NCBI RefSeq assembly: GCF_004342585.1
Contig: NZ_SLZQ01000001.1
Coordinates: 496,001-560,000, forward strand
Length of the DNA: 64,000 nucleotides
Direction: 5' to 3'
Origin: Paucimonas lemoignei
GTDB lineage: Bacteria > Pseudomonadota > Gammaproteobacteria > Burkholderiales > Burkholderiaceae_D
Below are positions 9,690 through 18,600 of the stretch, in pieces. Under the pieces are notes generated by a model. The model worked only from the letters and a program-made list of their open reading frames with translations. It was not told where the DNA came from and searched no databases. The translations under genes and the position numbers were made by a program. Position 1 is the stretch's first letter. Each line of letters begins with the position of its first letter.

Positions 9690-9990
9690 TGACAGTTTCT
9701 CCTTTAGCCATTGTCGGGTCGGCGGATCGCTGGTTGCATCACCGCGTGCAGGTTTCAGGCAAAGGCCATGCCTACCCGGATTTATCCCTCTCTTCCTGGC
9801 ATCGCAGGCATCATGAACAAACAGCTTTTGGCAAATTGGCAGAAACTACAAATACTCCAGCACTATTTACAGTCTCGAAGCTCGGAGCCCATGAGCAAAC
9901 TTGATCAAGTAAAATAGCGGCTCTTTTCTTTAGCCGGATTGCGATTCTGCGGGGAGCCTGGCCCCCTTGCAGTTCGCACCAACGAGTTTC
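9690..9990. other. intergenic region between the DUF4142 gene and the FAD dehydrogenase gene
   Basis: About 300 bases between divergent genes. It should carry both promoters, but I see no convincing -35/-10 pair or operator. Short plus-strand frames here look like non-coding shadows. Confidence 0.4.
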
Positions 9991-11613
9991 ATGCTGCGAA
10001 TTACAGATCTTCAACTTCCTCTTGAACATTCCGATGACGAGCTGCGGGAAGCCATTTTGCAGCGTCTCGGCATTCCCGCGGCGGCATTGCTTCACTATAC
10101 GATTTTCAAGCGCAGCAGCGACGCACGCAAGAAAACCGCGATCAGCTTTATCTACACGCTGGATATTGATGTTGCCGATGAAGCAGACGTAATGCGCCGA
10201 TTGAAGAATGATCGCCATGTCGGCAAGACACCAGACACATCCTATCAATTCGTCGCTCAAGCGCCTGCCAAACTATCCACGCGTCCGCTGGTTATCGGTT
10301 TCGGTCCCTGCGGGATTTTCGCGGCATTGATCCTGGCGCAGATGGGTTTTCGCCCAATCATCCTGGAACGCGGCAAGGTTGTCCGTGAGCGAACCAAGGA
10401 TACCTGGGGCCTCTGGCGCAAGCGCGACCTGAAGCCCGAGTCGAACGTGCAATTCGGCGAAGGTGGTGCCGGGACATTCTCGGACGGCAAGCTGTATAGC
10501 CAGGTAAAAGATCCAAAGCACTATGGCCGCAAGGTCTTGACTGAGTTCGTCAAGGCTGATGCGCCGCCTGAGATTTTGTATATCAACAAACCGCACATCG
10601 GCACCTTCAGGCTTGTGAAGATGGTGGAGCAAATGCGTGCGACCATCGAAGAACTCGGTGGAGAATTCCGCTTCGAGAGCAAAGTGGAAAGCCTGGATCT
10701 AAAGGATGGCAAGGTTCGCGGCGTCAGCTTGGCTAACGGCGAATATCTGGCTTCGGACCAGGTCGTGCTGGCTATCGGACATAGTGCCCGCGATACCTTC
10801 CAGATGCTGTACGACAGTGGCGTATACATGGAAGCCAAACCCTTTTCCATCGGCTTCCGCATCGAGCATCCCCAGTCGATCATCGACCGCGCCAGATTCG
10901 GGCCCTATGCTGGCCACCCCTTGCTGGGCGCGGCAGATTACAAGCTTGTGCACCACTGTTCCAATGGCCGCTCGGTTTACAGTTTTTGCATGTGCCCGGG
11001 CGGCACCGTGGTGGCGGCGACCTCCGAACCCAATCGCGTCGTCACCAATGGCATGAGCCAGTACTCGCGCAATGAGCGCAATGCCAACAGCGGCATCGTG
11101 GTAGGCATCACGCCCGCTGATTACCCGGGTCACCCGCTCGCAGGCATTGAATTCCAGCGCCACTGGGAATCGCGCGCATTCGAACTGGGCGGCGGAACAT
11201 ACGACGCGCCGGGCCAACTGGTAGGAGACTTCCTGGCCAACCGCGCTTCCACTGAATTCGGATCCGTGCAGCCATCGTACAAACCAGGCGTGCACTTGGG
11301 GAATCTGGATACCGCTCTGCCGGACTATGCAATTGCCGCGATTCGTGAAGCGATCCCGTTCTTCGATAAGCAGATCAAGGGCTTTTCGATGGCCGATGCC
11401 GTGCTGACTGGTGTAGAAACCCGGACATCGTCGCCAGTGCGCATCCGCCGCCGGGATGACACCCTGCAGAGCATCAATACCGTCGGGCTCTACCCCGCCG
11501 GCGAAGGTGCCGGGTATGCCGGCGGCATCATGTCGGCAGCAATCGATGGCATCCGGGTTGCCGAAGCGGTCGCACTGAGTATGACGGGCGACTCGCCAAA
11601 GGTCTCGGCTTAA
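9991..11613 (+). CDS. NAD(P)/FAD-dependent dehydrogenase (YtfP/HI0933-related FAD protein)
   Basis: A 540-residue flavoprotein of the uncharacterised FAD-dependent dehydrogenase family. The N-terminal 80-residue domain (MLRITDLQLPLEH) precedes a Rossmann FAD-binding site, GFGPCGIFAALILAQMG, near residue 100. GEGGAGTFSDGKLYS follows near residue 155. The C-terminal GEGAGYAGGIMSAAIDG closes the FAD fold. The ATG at 9991 is chosen over an upstream TTG because the family begins MLR. It is monocistronic, facing the T6SS border gene. The substrate is not known. Confidence 0.9.
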   Translation: MLRITDLQLPLEHSDDELREAILQRLGIPAAALLHYTIFKRSSDARKKTAISFIYTLDIDVADEADVMRRLKNDRHVGKTPDTSYQFVAQAPAKLSTRPLVIGFGPCGIFAALILAQMGFRPIILERGKVVRERTKDTWGLWRKRDLKPESNVQFGEGGAGTFSDGKLYSQVKDPKHYGRKVLTEFVKADAPPEILYINKPHIGTFRLVKMVEQMRATIEELGGEFRFESKVESLDLKDGKVRGVSLANGEYLASDQVVLAIGHSARDTFQMLYDSGVYMEAKPFSIGFRIEHPQSIIDRARFGPYAGHPLLGAADYKLVHHCSNGRSVYSFCMCPGGTVVAATSEPNRVVTNGMSQYSRNERNANSGIVVGITPADYPGHPLAGIEFQRHWESRAFELGGGTYDAPGQLVGDFLANRASTEFGSVQPSYKPGVHLGNLDTALPDYAIAAIREAIPFFDKQIKGFSMADAVLTGVETRTSSPVRIRRRDDTLQSINTVGLYPAGEGAGYAGGIMSAAIDGIRVAEAVALSMTGDSPKVSA

Positions 11614-11629
11614 ACGGCAGCGAACCAGC

Positions 11630-12715
11630 TTACGGCAAGGCCGCGCTGGCCTGAGAATTCTCCGGGCAGCCAGGTTCGCGCCCCCAGCGCCCATCGCATA
11701 CTCGGATGCGGCAAAGCTCGCTGTCCAGAAAACCCATCGTACCGCATCGCTTTAACTGGGCTTCGACAGACGCCTGAGACGGTGTGGCGCTTTCGCGGAC
11801 CAGTCCATTCTTTTTGGCTTTCTTTTGATCGGCAGCGCCTGAACGCGATGCGCTTTTTGCGCTTGCCTGCTTCCGGGCAGCGTCTTCCGCAACAGGGTCC
11901 GATTTTGCGGACACCCTATTTAACAAGGCTGCGATCAATTCCACGTCGCCGTCTTTTTCGGCAGACTTGCCTTTTGCCATGCTTTGGCGCGGAGCGTTGG
12001 CAATGCTGCTGCCGGATTTATCCTTTTTAACAGCAGACAAATTTTTGTCGACCACCTGCGCATCCTTCGATGCGACGGGGCTTTGCTGGGCAGGAGCCGG
12101 CTCATTGACCGGAAGAACAGGACTGCTACCACTGCTTCGCATCGCTGACGACGCTGTACCAAGAGCCTCACCAGCCTTCCCCTTGTTTTCCGCTTCAGAT
12201 TGCGCCGCCACTGCCGGCTGCATGACAGCATTTCCCTTCTCTTCGTTGACTTGAAGCGGGCTTGGCAATTTGGGAGCTGGAGATTCCTGCGCACTTATCG
12301 TCAACGCCACCTTGCCATCCTCAACGCCGGACACCACAATGGCTGCCATCTGTTCGCCCGGCACCTCGGTCGCGCTCCCTGCCGCATCTGCTGCGGACGT
12401 GGCAATTTTCGGCATTGACGGTAACGCTGGATCAGCATGAGGCGACGACGTTTGTTGCGTCGCTTCCAACAATTTTGCCGGACCAGCCTCCCTGAACGGG
12501 ACTGCTCCAGTAGCCTGCCAATATCCAATCGCCACGGCGCACATCGAGGCCGCGCCTAACAGGACGATCAGGCGCTTTCGATGCGGACGAGATTGTTCCA
12601 GCCCGCCGAGAATACTGCCGTCCTGGACCTCCGCTGCATGCAGCATGGTTTCGGTATAGAGCGATGGTCTGCCTGCTTTGCTTGGGGAGGCAGGTCCCGC
12701 CGATTGTGCAGTCAT
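11630..12715 (-). CDS. T6SS-linked membrane-anchored protein of unknown function
   Basis: A 361-residue protein I do not recognise. It has a cytoplasmic N-terminus of about 45 residues and one membrane helix (KRLIVLLGAASMCAVAIGYW, residues about 47-66). A long low-complexity Ala/Ser/Lys/Pro region (about 75-300) is probably disordered and periplasmic. The last 45 residues form a compact tail with four Cys (KRCGTMGFLDSELCRIRVC and a final CPE). The paired cysteines suggest a disulphide-stabilised peptide. It is divergent from tagX across a shared promoter region, which is the main reason to link it to the T6SS. A structural or peptidoglycan-spanning role would be guesswork. Confidence 0.75.
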   Translation of the reverse strand: MTAQSAGPASPSKAGRPSLYTETMLHAAEVQDGSILGGLEQSRPHRKRLIVLLGAASMCAVAIGYWQATGAVPFREAGPAKLLEATQQTSSPHADPALPSMPKIATSAADAAGSATEVPGEQMAAIVVSGVEDGKVALTISAQESPAPKLPSPLQVNEEKGNAVMQPAVAAQSEAENKGKAGEALGTASSAMRSSGSSPVLPVNEPAPAQQSPVASKDAQVVDKNLSAVKKDKSGSSIANAPRQSMAKGKSAEKDGDVELIAALLNRVSAKSDPVAEDAARKQASAKSASRSGAADQKKAKKNGLVRESATPSQASVEAQLKRCGTMGFLDSELCRIRVCDGRWGREPGCPENSQASAALP

Positions 12716-12828
12716 GAGGAATAGCGACTATATGAATATCAAAGTATCAATTGCAACAGTTATAACATTAATATAATATTAATTGCAACTTTTGCATTTC
12801 TTTGCATTCATCAGCCTGCTGATTACCC
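12716..12828. promoter_or_regulatory. divergent promoter region between the 361-aa gene and tagX
   Basis: A very AT-rich 113-base gap. A perfect -10 box TATAAT at 12772-12777 faces tagX, with TTGCAA at 12751-12756 as a possible -35 (15-base spacer, short). On the minus strand TTGCAA at 12783-12788 and TATAAC at 12759-12764 are separated by 18 bases. Two copies of AATTGCAAC start exactly 32 bases apart (12749 and 12781), flanking an inverted repeat ATTAATAT/ATATTAAT at 12767-12783. This is a good candidate site for shared T6SS control. Confidence 0.45.
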
Positions 12829-13686
12829 ATGTTAACAAGCAGCACCCTATTTATTCTGTTGGTCATGGCGTACGGCCTGGCGATCATAGCAGGCGGAATC
12901 TTCGTTCTTGATTCCGAACGGCGGCAGGCCTTGCAAAACCGGATTCAGCGTGCAGGCAACTGGATGTTGACAATGTTCTGCGGAATTGGAGACGGCGTAC
13001 AACGCACATCGGGTAGTACGGGGCGCATGCTTTTGGAGTCATTCAGGCGGCCGTTGGTATTCATCCTCCACCATCGGCTGCATGCAGCGGCGAGCATGGG
13101 TTTGCTCGCATTGCCGATCATCCTCGTCCTATTTTTTCTATCTTCACGCTCCCTGCCTGGATACCAGGAGATGCCGCAAACCACTGATCCGGTCGTCCTT
13201 GCGCTACTACGCGGTGAACAATTAGCGCCTCCACCACCGATGCCGCCCGAGGCATTCATTACTCCTGAAGTCGCCGCAATCCGGCAGGACTTGGGCGGAG
13301 CCAGCCGCGAGTGGTTGGCGCTTGATGCCGATTTTCGCCAACGTTTACTGATCGTCTTCCAGCTCATGGAGAAAAAAGGGTATCCGATGGCTTTGCTGGA
13401 AGGTTACCGCAGCCCGGAGCGACAAACATATCTCGCAAGCCTTGGTCCGCAGGTTACGAATGCCGGAGCATTCCAGAGTTACCACCAATTCGGCCTGGCG
13501 GCTGATAGTGCCTTTGTCCGAAATGACAAGCTCGTCATCTCGGAAAAGGACCCCTGGGCGATGCAAGGCTATCGGCTCTATGGTGAATTGGCAGAATCGG
13601 TCGGTCTCGTCTGGGGCGGACGTTGGAAGATGATGGACTTCGGCCACGTCGAATTGCGCAGGCAGGGAACAATCCAGCGCAAATAG
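12829..13686 (+). CDS. tagX: TagX-like M15-family peptidoglycan L,D-endopeptidase of the T6SS
   Basis: A 285-residue membrane-anchored peptidase. Hydrophobic segments lie at about residues 5-25 and 88-108. A periplasmic M15/VanY-like domain (residues about 150-280) carries GYRSPERQ, YHQFGLAADSAFV and, near the end, DFGHVELR. The SxHxxGxAxD-type site and the final HxE supply the zinc ligands expected of the family. In Acinetobacter, TagX cuts peptidoglycan and is needed to insert the T6SS; the position at the head of the PAAR-tssM operon supports the same role. The symbol is by analogy. A preceding ribosome site is weak. Confidence 0.85.
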   Translation: MLTSSTLFILLVMAYGLAIIAGGIFVLDSERRQALQNRIQRAGNWMLTMFCGIGDGVQRTSGSTGRMLLESFRRPLVFILHHRLHAAASMGLLALPIILVLFFLSSRSLPGYQEMPQTTDPVVLALLRGEQLAPPPPMPPEAFITPEVAAIRQDLGGASREWLALDADFRQRLLIVFQLMEKKGYPMALLEGYRSPERQTYLASLGPQVTNAGAFQSYHQFGLAADSAFVRNDKLVISEKDPWAMQGYRLYGELAESVGLVWGGRWKMMDFGHVELRRQGTIQRK

Positions 13687-13703
13687 AAATTTATATTGCT
13701 AAT

Positions 13704-13732
13704 TTGACATAGTGAAATTATCATTCTAACAA
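13704..13732 (+). promoter_or_regulatory. possible internal promoter ahead of the PAAR gene
   Basis: The 74-base AT-rich gap between tagX and the PAAR gene contains a perfect -35 box TTGACA at 13704-13709 and, after 17 bases, TAACAA as a poor -10. The -10 match is weak, so this is only a possibility. Confidence 0.25.
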
Positions 13733-13760
13733 TTATCAATTTCATAATTCCATATCCAGC

Positions 13761-14030
13761 ATGACCAGACCATTCATCGTAATAGGTGACGCAACGAGTC
13801 ATGGCGGCACCGTAGTCGGTGGAGCGCCGACTACCGATACTGAAGGCAAACGTATTGCACGCGTGGGTGATCAGGTGACTTGCCCTCGCAAGGGGCATGG
13901 AGGCATGACAGTCATCGTGACGGGCGACCCGAACGTGCTCATCGATGGCAGCCCCGCAGCACGTCATGGCGACCTCACAGCCTGCGGCGCAACTCTGGTG
14001 GCGACACAAGTACCGACCAATACCGAGTGA
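13761..14030 (+). CDS. PAAR-domain T6SS spike-tip protein
   Basis: An 89-residue stand-alone PAAR protein that should cap the VgrG trimer with a metal-bound sharp tip. It starts MTRPFIVIGDATSHGG and shows the repeated pattern RVGDQVTCPRKGHG, then ARHGDLTACGATL near the end; the histidines and cysteines are the likely metal ligands. There is no toxin extension, so cargo must come through VgrG. It sits between tagX and the KS-like gene. Confidence 0.93.
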   Translation: MTRPFIVIGDATSHGGTVVGGAPTTDTEGKRIARVGDQVTCPRKGHGGMTVIVTGDPNVLIDGSPAARHGDLTACGATLVATQVPTNTE

Positions 14031-14113
14031 ACCGGATTACCCCTCTATAAGCCGAGATCAGTTGCAGATATGACTTTCCCCAAACACTCCGTTTTCAGCA
14101 CTGTGCAGTCTTA

Positions 14114-15637
14114 ATGATGTCCGCGTCTACGTCCTCGCGTCCTGTCCTGTTACGTCTGGTTAAGTGGATACTGATCCCACTCGGCCTGGTAATTAGTATC
14201 TGGCTTGGCGTGATCCTTTGGTGGCAATCCAGCAAACGCCAGATCAGCCTGGAAGACGTCCTGATTTATCTGGTTGCCATGCCATTGGCTGCCATCGGAA
14301 TCTTCGCTGCCATCCAATGGCGACGCGCGCGGCAAATCAAAAAGGACCAGTCCGCTCCGACTACAGCCAAACCTGCGAATACCGCCCCAAATGCAGCGAA
14401 CATAACTGAAAGTACTGTACCCAGCGGCTTGCCCGTGATTGCAGGCTGGGGAATTACCTGTGCCGGACCAGGCATCCACGACTTTCACTCTGCCCTGTTG
14501 GAGAAAAAACTTCGGCCTCAGCCTGACAACGGCCTGCTTAACGACTATGGCTATCCCATACATGCCGGCCGCGTGCGGGATATCGATACCTCTGTGGTGG
14601 AATCGGGACTGGAGCGCATCATTGCCAACAATCCCGGCTTGTCGCCAGCTTACAACGACAGCGGCCGAGATGGCTTTCTGCGCGCCCTCGCTCTTTTACA
14701 TCACTTGACCGACCAGTTGAACATGGACTGGCCGTTGATGGTGGAATCCGCAGAAACGAACGACAGCCGCCACGGGCTGGCCACTTTGCGCGGCACGGAG
14801 CCGGTCGACCGGCAAGCTCACAAGCGCTTGCGCCTGCAAATCAAGTTCATCGTACCTGCCGACTTTACGCCGGCTGAGCAGCAATTGGCATTAGCGTATC
14901 TGCTTCAGCAAACTTCTTCTCTACCGGTCGATAGCGGAAGCATGCATGTCCAGATGGTGGCAGCCACTGATGAGCCAGCGGCCCTGCTTCTCGCGGAGCG
15001 CTTCCGCACCGAGTATCTCCATGCTGCGGAATCCCAGGCCTTGCTGTTGCTGGCATGTGATTCCACGCTTTGCCAGGTCATAACCGAGCGATGGCAGGTC
15101 GAAAGCCGGCTGTTTGCCAGCGATACCCCTCAAGGATTGATGCCTGGCGAAGCGGCATTCGCGATCTTATGCGTGAACGACAAGGCACGTTCTCTGGCGC
15201 TTACCTCGCCGTCCTGCACCTTGCAGCCGGTGATACTAGGACGTCGCGACGAACCTGCCGATGGCGCCCGCAAAGCCGGACATGCCATGCTTGATACCGT
15301 GGTCAAAGGCGCCCTCGCTGCCGCAGGCGTATCCACCGAAGAATGCGTAGCAATTGCATGTGATGCCGATCACCGCAGCAGCCGCGTCCTCGAATGCATC
15401 GGCACCATGCTGGCCAACACGCCGCATCTTGATGCCATCGAAGACAGGCTTGCCATCAATGAGATGTGCGGCCATACCGGCGCAGCGTCAAATGCAGGTA
15501 GCTGCATTGCCGGCATCGTCCATGTAGCAGAAACGGGGCGCCCCGTTCTCCTTTTCAACGTCAGTCATGCCTATGAGCGTGCGGCTGCCGTGCTTCTCCC
15601 GTCGGCCGATTTAGCACAGGCGTCCCGACATGCTTGA
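14114..15637 (+). CDS. membrane-anchored beta-ketoacyl-synthase/thiolase-like T6SS-associated protein
   Basis: A 507-residue protein with two N-terminal membrane helices (residues about 13-37 and 48-67), a short linker, and a domain from about residue 104 that reads like a degenerate ketosynthase. It opens with PVIAGWGITCAGPGIHDFH, resembling the KS N-terminus. Later come PQGLMPGEAAFAIL (near 345), equal to the KS region preceding the second half, and NEMCGHTGAASNAGS (near 454), equal to the GHxxGAAG segment. No TACSSS-type nucleophile is seen where it is expected. It is probably non-catalytic. Its place between PAAR and tssM suggests a role in the T6SS membrane or baseplate, but the function is unknown. 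Confidence 0.75.
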   Translation: MMSASTSSRPVLLRLVKWILIPLGLVISIWLGVILWWQSSKRQISLEDVLIYLVAMPLAAIGIFAAIQWRRARQIKKDQSAPTTAKPANTAPNAANITESTVPSGLPVIAGWGITCAGPGIHDFHSALLEKKLRPQPDNGLLNDYGYPIHAGRVRDIDTSVVESGLERIIANNPGLSPAYNDSGRDGFLRALALLHHLTDQLNMDWPLMVESAETNDSRHGLATLRGTEPVDRQAHKRLRLQIKFIVPADFTPAEQQLALAYLLQQTSSLPVDSGSMHVQMVAATDEPAALLLAERFRTEYLHAAESQALLLLACDSTLCQVITERWQVESRLFASDTPQGLMPGEAAFAILCVNDKARSLALTSPSCTLQPVILGRRDEPADGARKAGHAMLDTVVKGALAAAGVSTEECVAIACDADHRSSRVLECIGTMLANTPHLDAIEDRLAINEMCGHTGAASNAGSCIAGIVHVAETGRPVLLFNVSHAYERAAAVLLPSADLAQASRHA

Positions 15638-15685
15638 TTTCCCGCTCATTCCGATCATGTGTACTTGCTGAATGGATTGCATCAA

Positions 15686-18600
15686 ATGAATCGACTCTTT
15701 TCCCTATTCCGTGACGCGCGCTTCGCATCTGCCGTCGGCCTGCTCTTCATCCTCGTCGCAATTTACGTGATTGGCACGACTTTCGACATGCGAAGCGAAT
15801 GGCTGTATATCGGCTGGACCATGGCAATTACGGCCTGGATCGCGTATCTGTTGATTAGATGGTTTGTTGCCCGGCGCGCGGGAAAAGCGATGGAAAGCAT
15901 GTTCGCGACACAAGTCGAGGATGCTGTAAAACTTGCGCCAACGGATAAAAAGCAGGAAATCGACATCCTGAAGAAGCGATTGCTAGAAGCTGTTCACACC
16001 ATCAAAAATTCCAAGCTCGGGCAGCGCACCGGATCTGCGGCACTCTATGAAATGCCCTGGTACATTGTAATCGGCAATCCGGCTGCGGGTAAAAGCACAG
16101 CCGTACTCAACTCAGGCCTCAACTTTCCTTTTTCCGACAAAGGCGGGCAATCCGTACAGGGCATCGGCGGCACGCGTAACTGCGACTGGTTTTTTACGAC
16201 CGAAGGCATCCTGCTCGATACTGCCGGACGCTACGCCGTGCAGGAGGAAGACCGCGAGGAGTGGTTCGGCTTTCTCAAGCTTTTGAAAAAGTATCGCCCC
16301 AAGGCGCCGATCAACGGCATCGTCATTGTCGCCAGCATTGCCGAGCTATGCAGCAACCGTCCTGATGTCGGCATCACGCTCGCGCGCGAATTGCGCCAGC
16401 GCGTGCAGGAATTGACCGAACGCCTCGAACTGTTCGCACCGGTCTATGTCGTCTTTACCAAGGTCGACCTGATCGCGGGCTTCGTCGATTTCTTCGAGGA
16501 TTCGGATGCGGAAGAGCGCAGCCGCGTATGGGGCGCCACCCTGCCCTACGATGGCGATGGCAAAGCCAACGCCATCAGCCATTTCGATCAGCATTTCGAC
16601 AAGCTCGCTGAAGGCATCAAGGAGTTGGGCACGACGCGCATGTCGCTCAATCGCAGCGAAGGCATGAGTCCCGGCGTGCTGACTTTCCCGCTCGAATTCG
16701 TCGGGGTCAAGCACCATTTGCGTACCTTCATCGCCACGCTATTTGAAGATAATCCCTATCAGTTCAAACCGATTTTCCGAGGTTTCTACTTTACCAGTGC
16801 GATCCAGGAAGGCGTCGCTACGCATGCCACCGGCGAACGCATCGTGCAGCAGTTCAGCCTGTCCGCCGGCCGCCGACTGACTGCCAGTATCAGTTCCAAT
16901 ACCGGGTTCTTCCTGAAAAACCTATTTTCGTCGGTGATCTTTGCAGATCGCAACCTGGTTCGCCAATACGCCAGCCGCAGCAAGATCCGCTTGCGTTATG
17001 CCACATTCTACGGCGCCGTGCTGGCGCTCGGTCTTGTCCTTGGCGGCTGGAGCTGGTCATTCGTCAACAACCAGCAATACATGGCCAATATCCAGGCCGA
17101 TCTCGACCATGCCAGGAAGGTACAGGAAAATCGCGTGGATCTGGCGTCACGACTTGAGGCGCTGGGCATCCTGCAAGACCGTCTGCAACAACTGAAGCAA
17201 TATCATGACAGCCGCCCGCTTGCGCTGACGTTCGGCCTGTATCAGGGCGACCGGATCGAGCACAAGTTGCGGGCTGAATACTTCAAGGGATTGCAGCAAG
17301 TGATGCTGCAGCCGGTTGCCGCAAATCTCGAATCCTTCCTTGCCGAGGTAATCGCCAACGCCGGCAAGCTTGAAGCGCCTGTGCGCAGCGCGCAGGGCGG
17401 AATGGTGCTGGCTGCCGCCCCCGCCAACAATGGACCGACCCTGTACAAGGACGCCCTCCCCGGCAATGCCGAAGACGCCTACAAGGCGCTGAAGACTTAC
17501 CTGATGCTTGGCAATCGCGACAGGATCGATCCGGGTCATCTCAACGACCAATTGACGCGGTTCTGGCGGAACTGGCTCGAGAACAATCGCGGCACCGCAT
17601 CGCGCGAGCAAGTTGTCCGCCACGCGGAGAAACTCATCTCCTTTTATCTGGCCCAGGCCGACCAGCCGGACTTCCCGCTCATCGACAACAAGCTGGCGCT
17701 GGTAGACCAGGTTCGCGACACGTTGAAACCGGTCGTCAAGGGCACGCCTGCGCGGGAAAGGGTTTATAGCGAAATTCGCATGCGGGCGGCGACACGTTTC
17801 CCCATCGTTACTGTCGCCAGCATCGTCGGCGAACAACACCAGGAAATCGTCGCAGGCAGCCATACCGTATCCGGCGCATTTACGAGGGCTGCCTGGGAAC
17901 AGTACGTCGAAGGCGCCATCAAGGAAGCCAGCACAAAGGAATTGCAAAGCACTGACTGGGTGCTGAAGACTTCGGTAAAAGATGACCTGTCGCTGGAAGG
18001 CAGTCCCGAACAAATCCAGAAGGAACTGGTTCGCCTTTACAAGGCCGATTACGTCAACGAATGGAAGAAATTCATGCAAGGCATCCTGATCAAGGATTTC
18101 GCTGGTTTCGACAATGCGGTGCAGCATATGAATGTGCTCGGAGACCCGCAATCCTCTCCGATCAGCGCATTGCTGCAAACGCTCTACCACGAGACGTCCT
18201 GGGATAATCCTTCCTTGGTCAGCCAGGGTCTGCAAGGCGCAAAACGCGGATTGCTCGACTGGTTCCGTGAGACCGTGCTGCGGCAGACGCCGAACCAGGT
18301 TCGTATCGACATGGGGACAAATTCGAACGGTACAGCCGGTCTGCAGACTGGCATCGTGGGCAAGGAATTCGCCGCGATCGCCAATCTGGTCGTAGCGCGT
18401 GGCGACAATAAGGACCTCTCCTTGATGAAAGGCTATCTCGACCATTTATCCAAGGTTCGCACTCGTTTCAATCAGATCAATAACGCGGGCGATTTCGGGC
18501 CGGCGAGCAGGCAACTCATGCAGGCGACGATGGATGGCAATGGATCGGAACTGGCGGATGCGTTGAAATACATTGATGAAAATATGCTGACCGGGATGCC

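Noticed and set aside
17147-18445. Long minus-strand open frame (432 codons) inside tssM
   Set aside because: It is antisense to a certain gene, rich in residues expected from reversed codon bias, and has no family resemblance.
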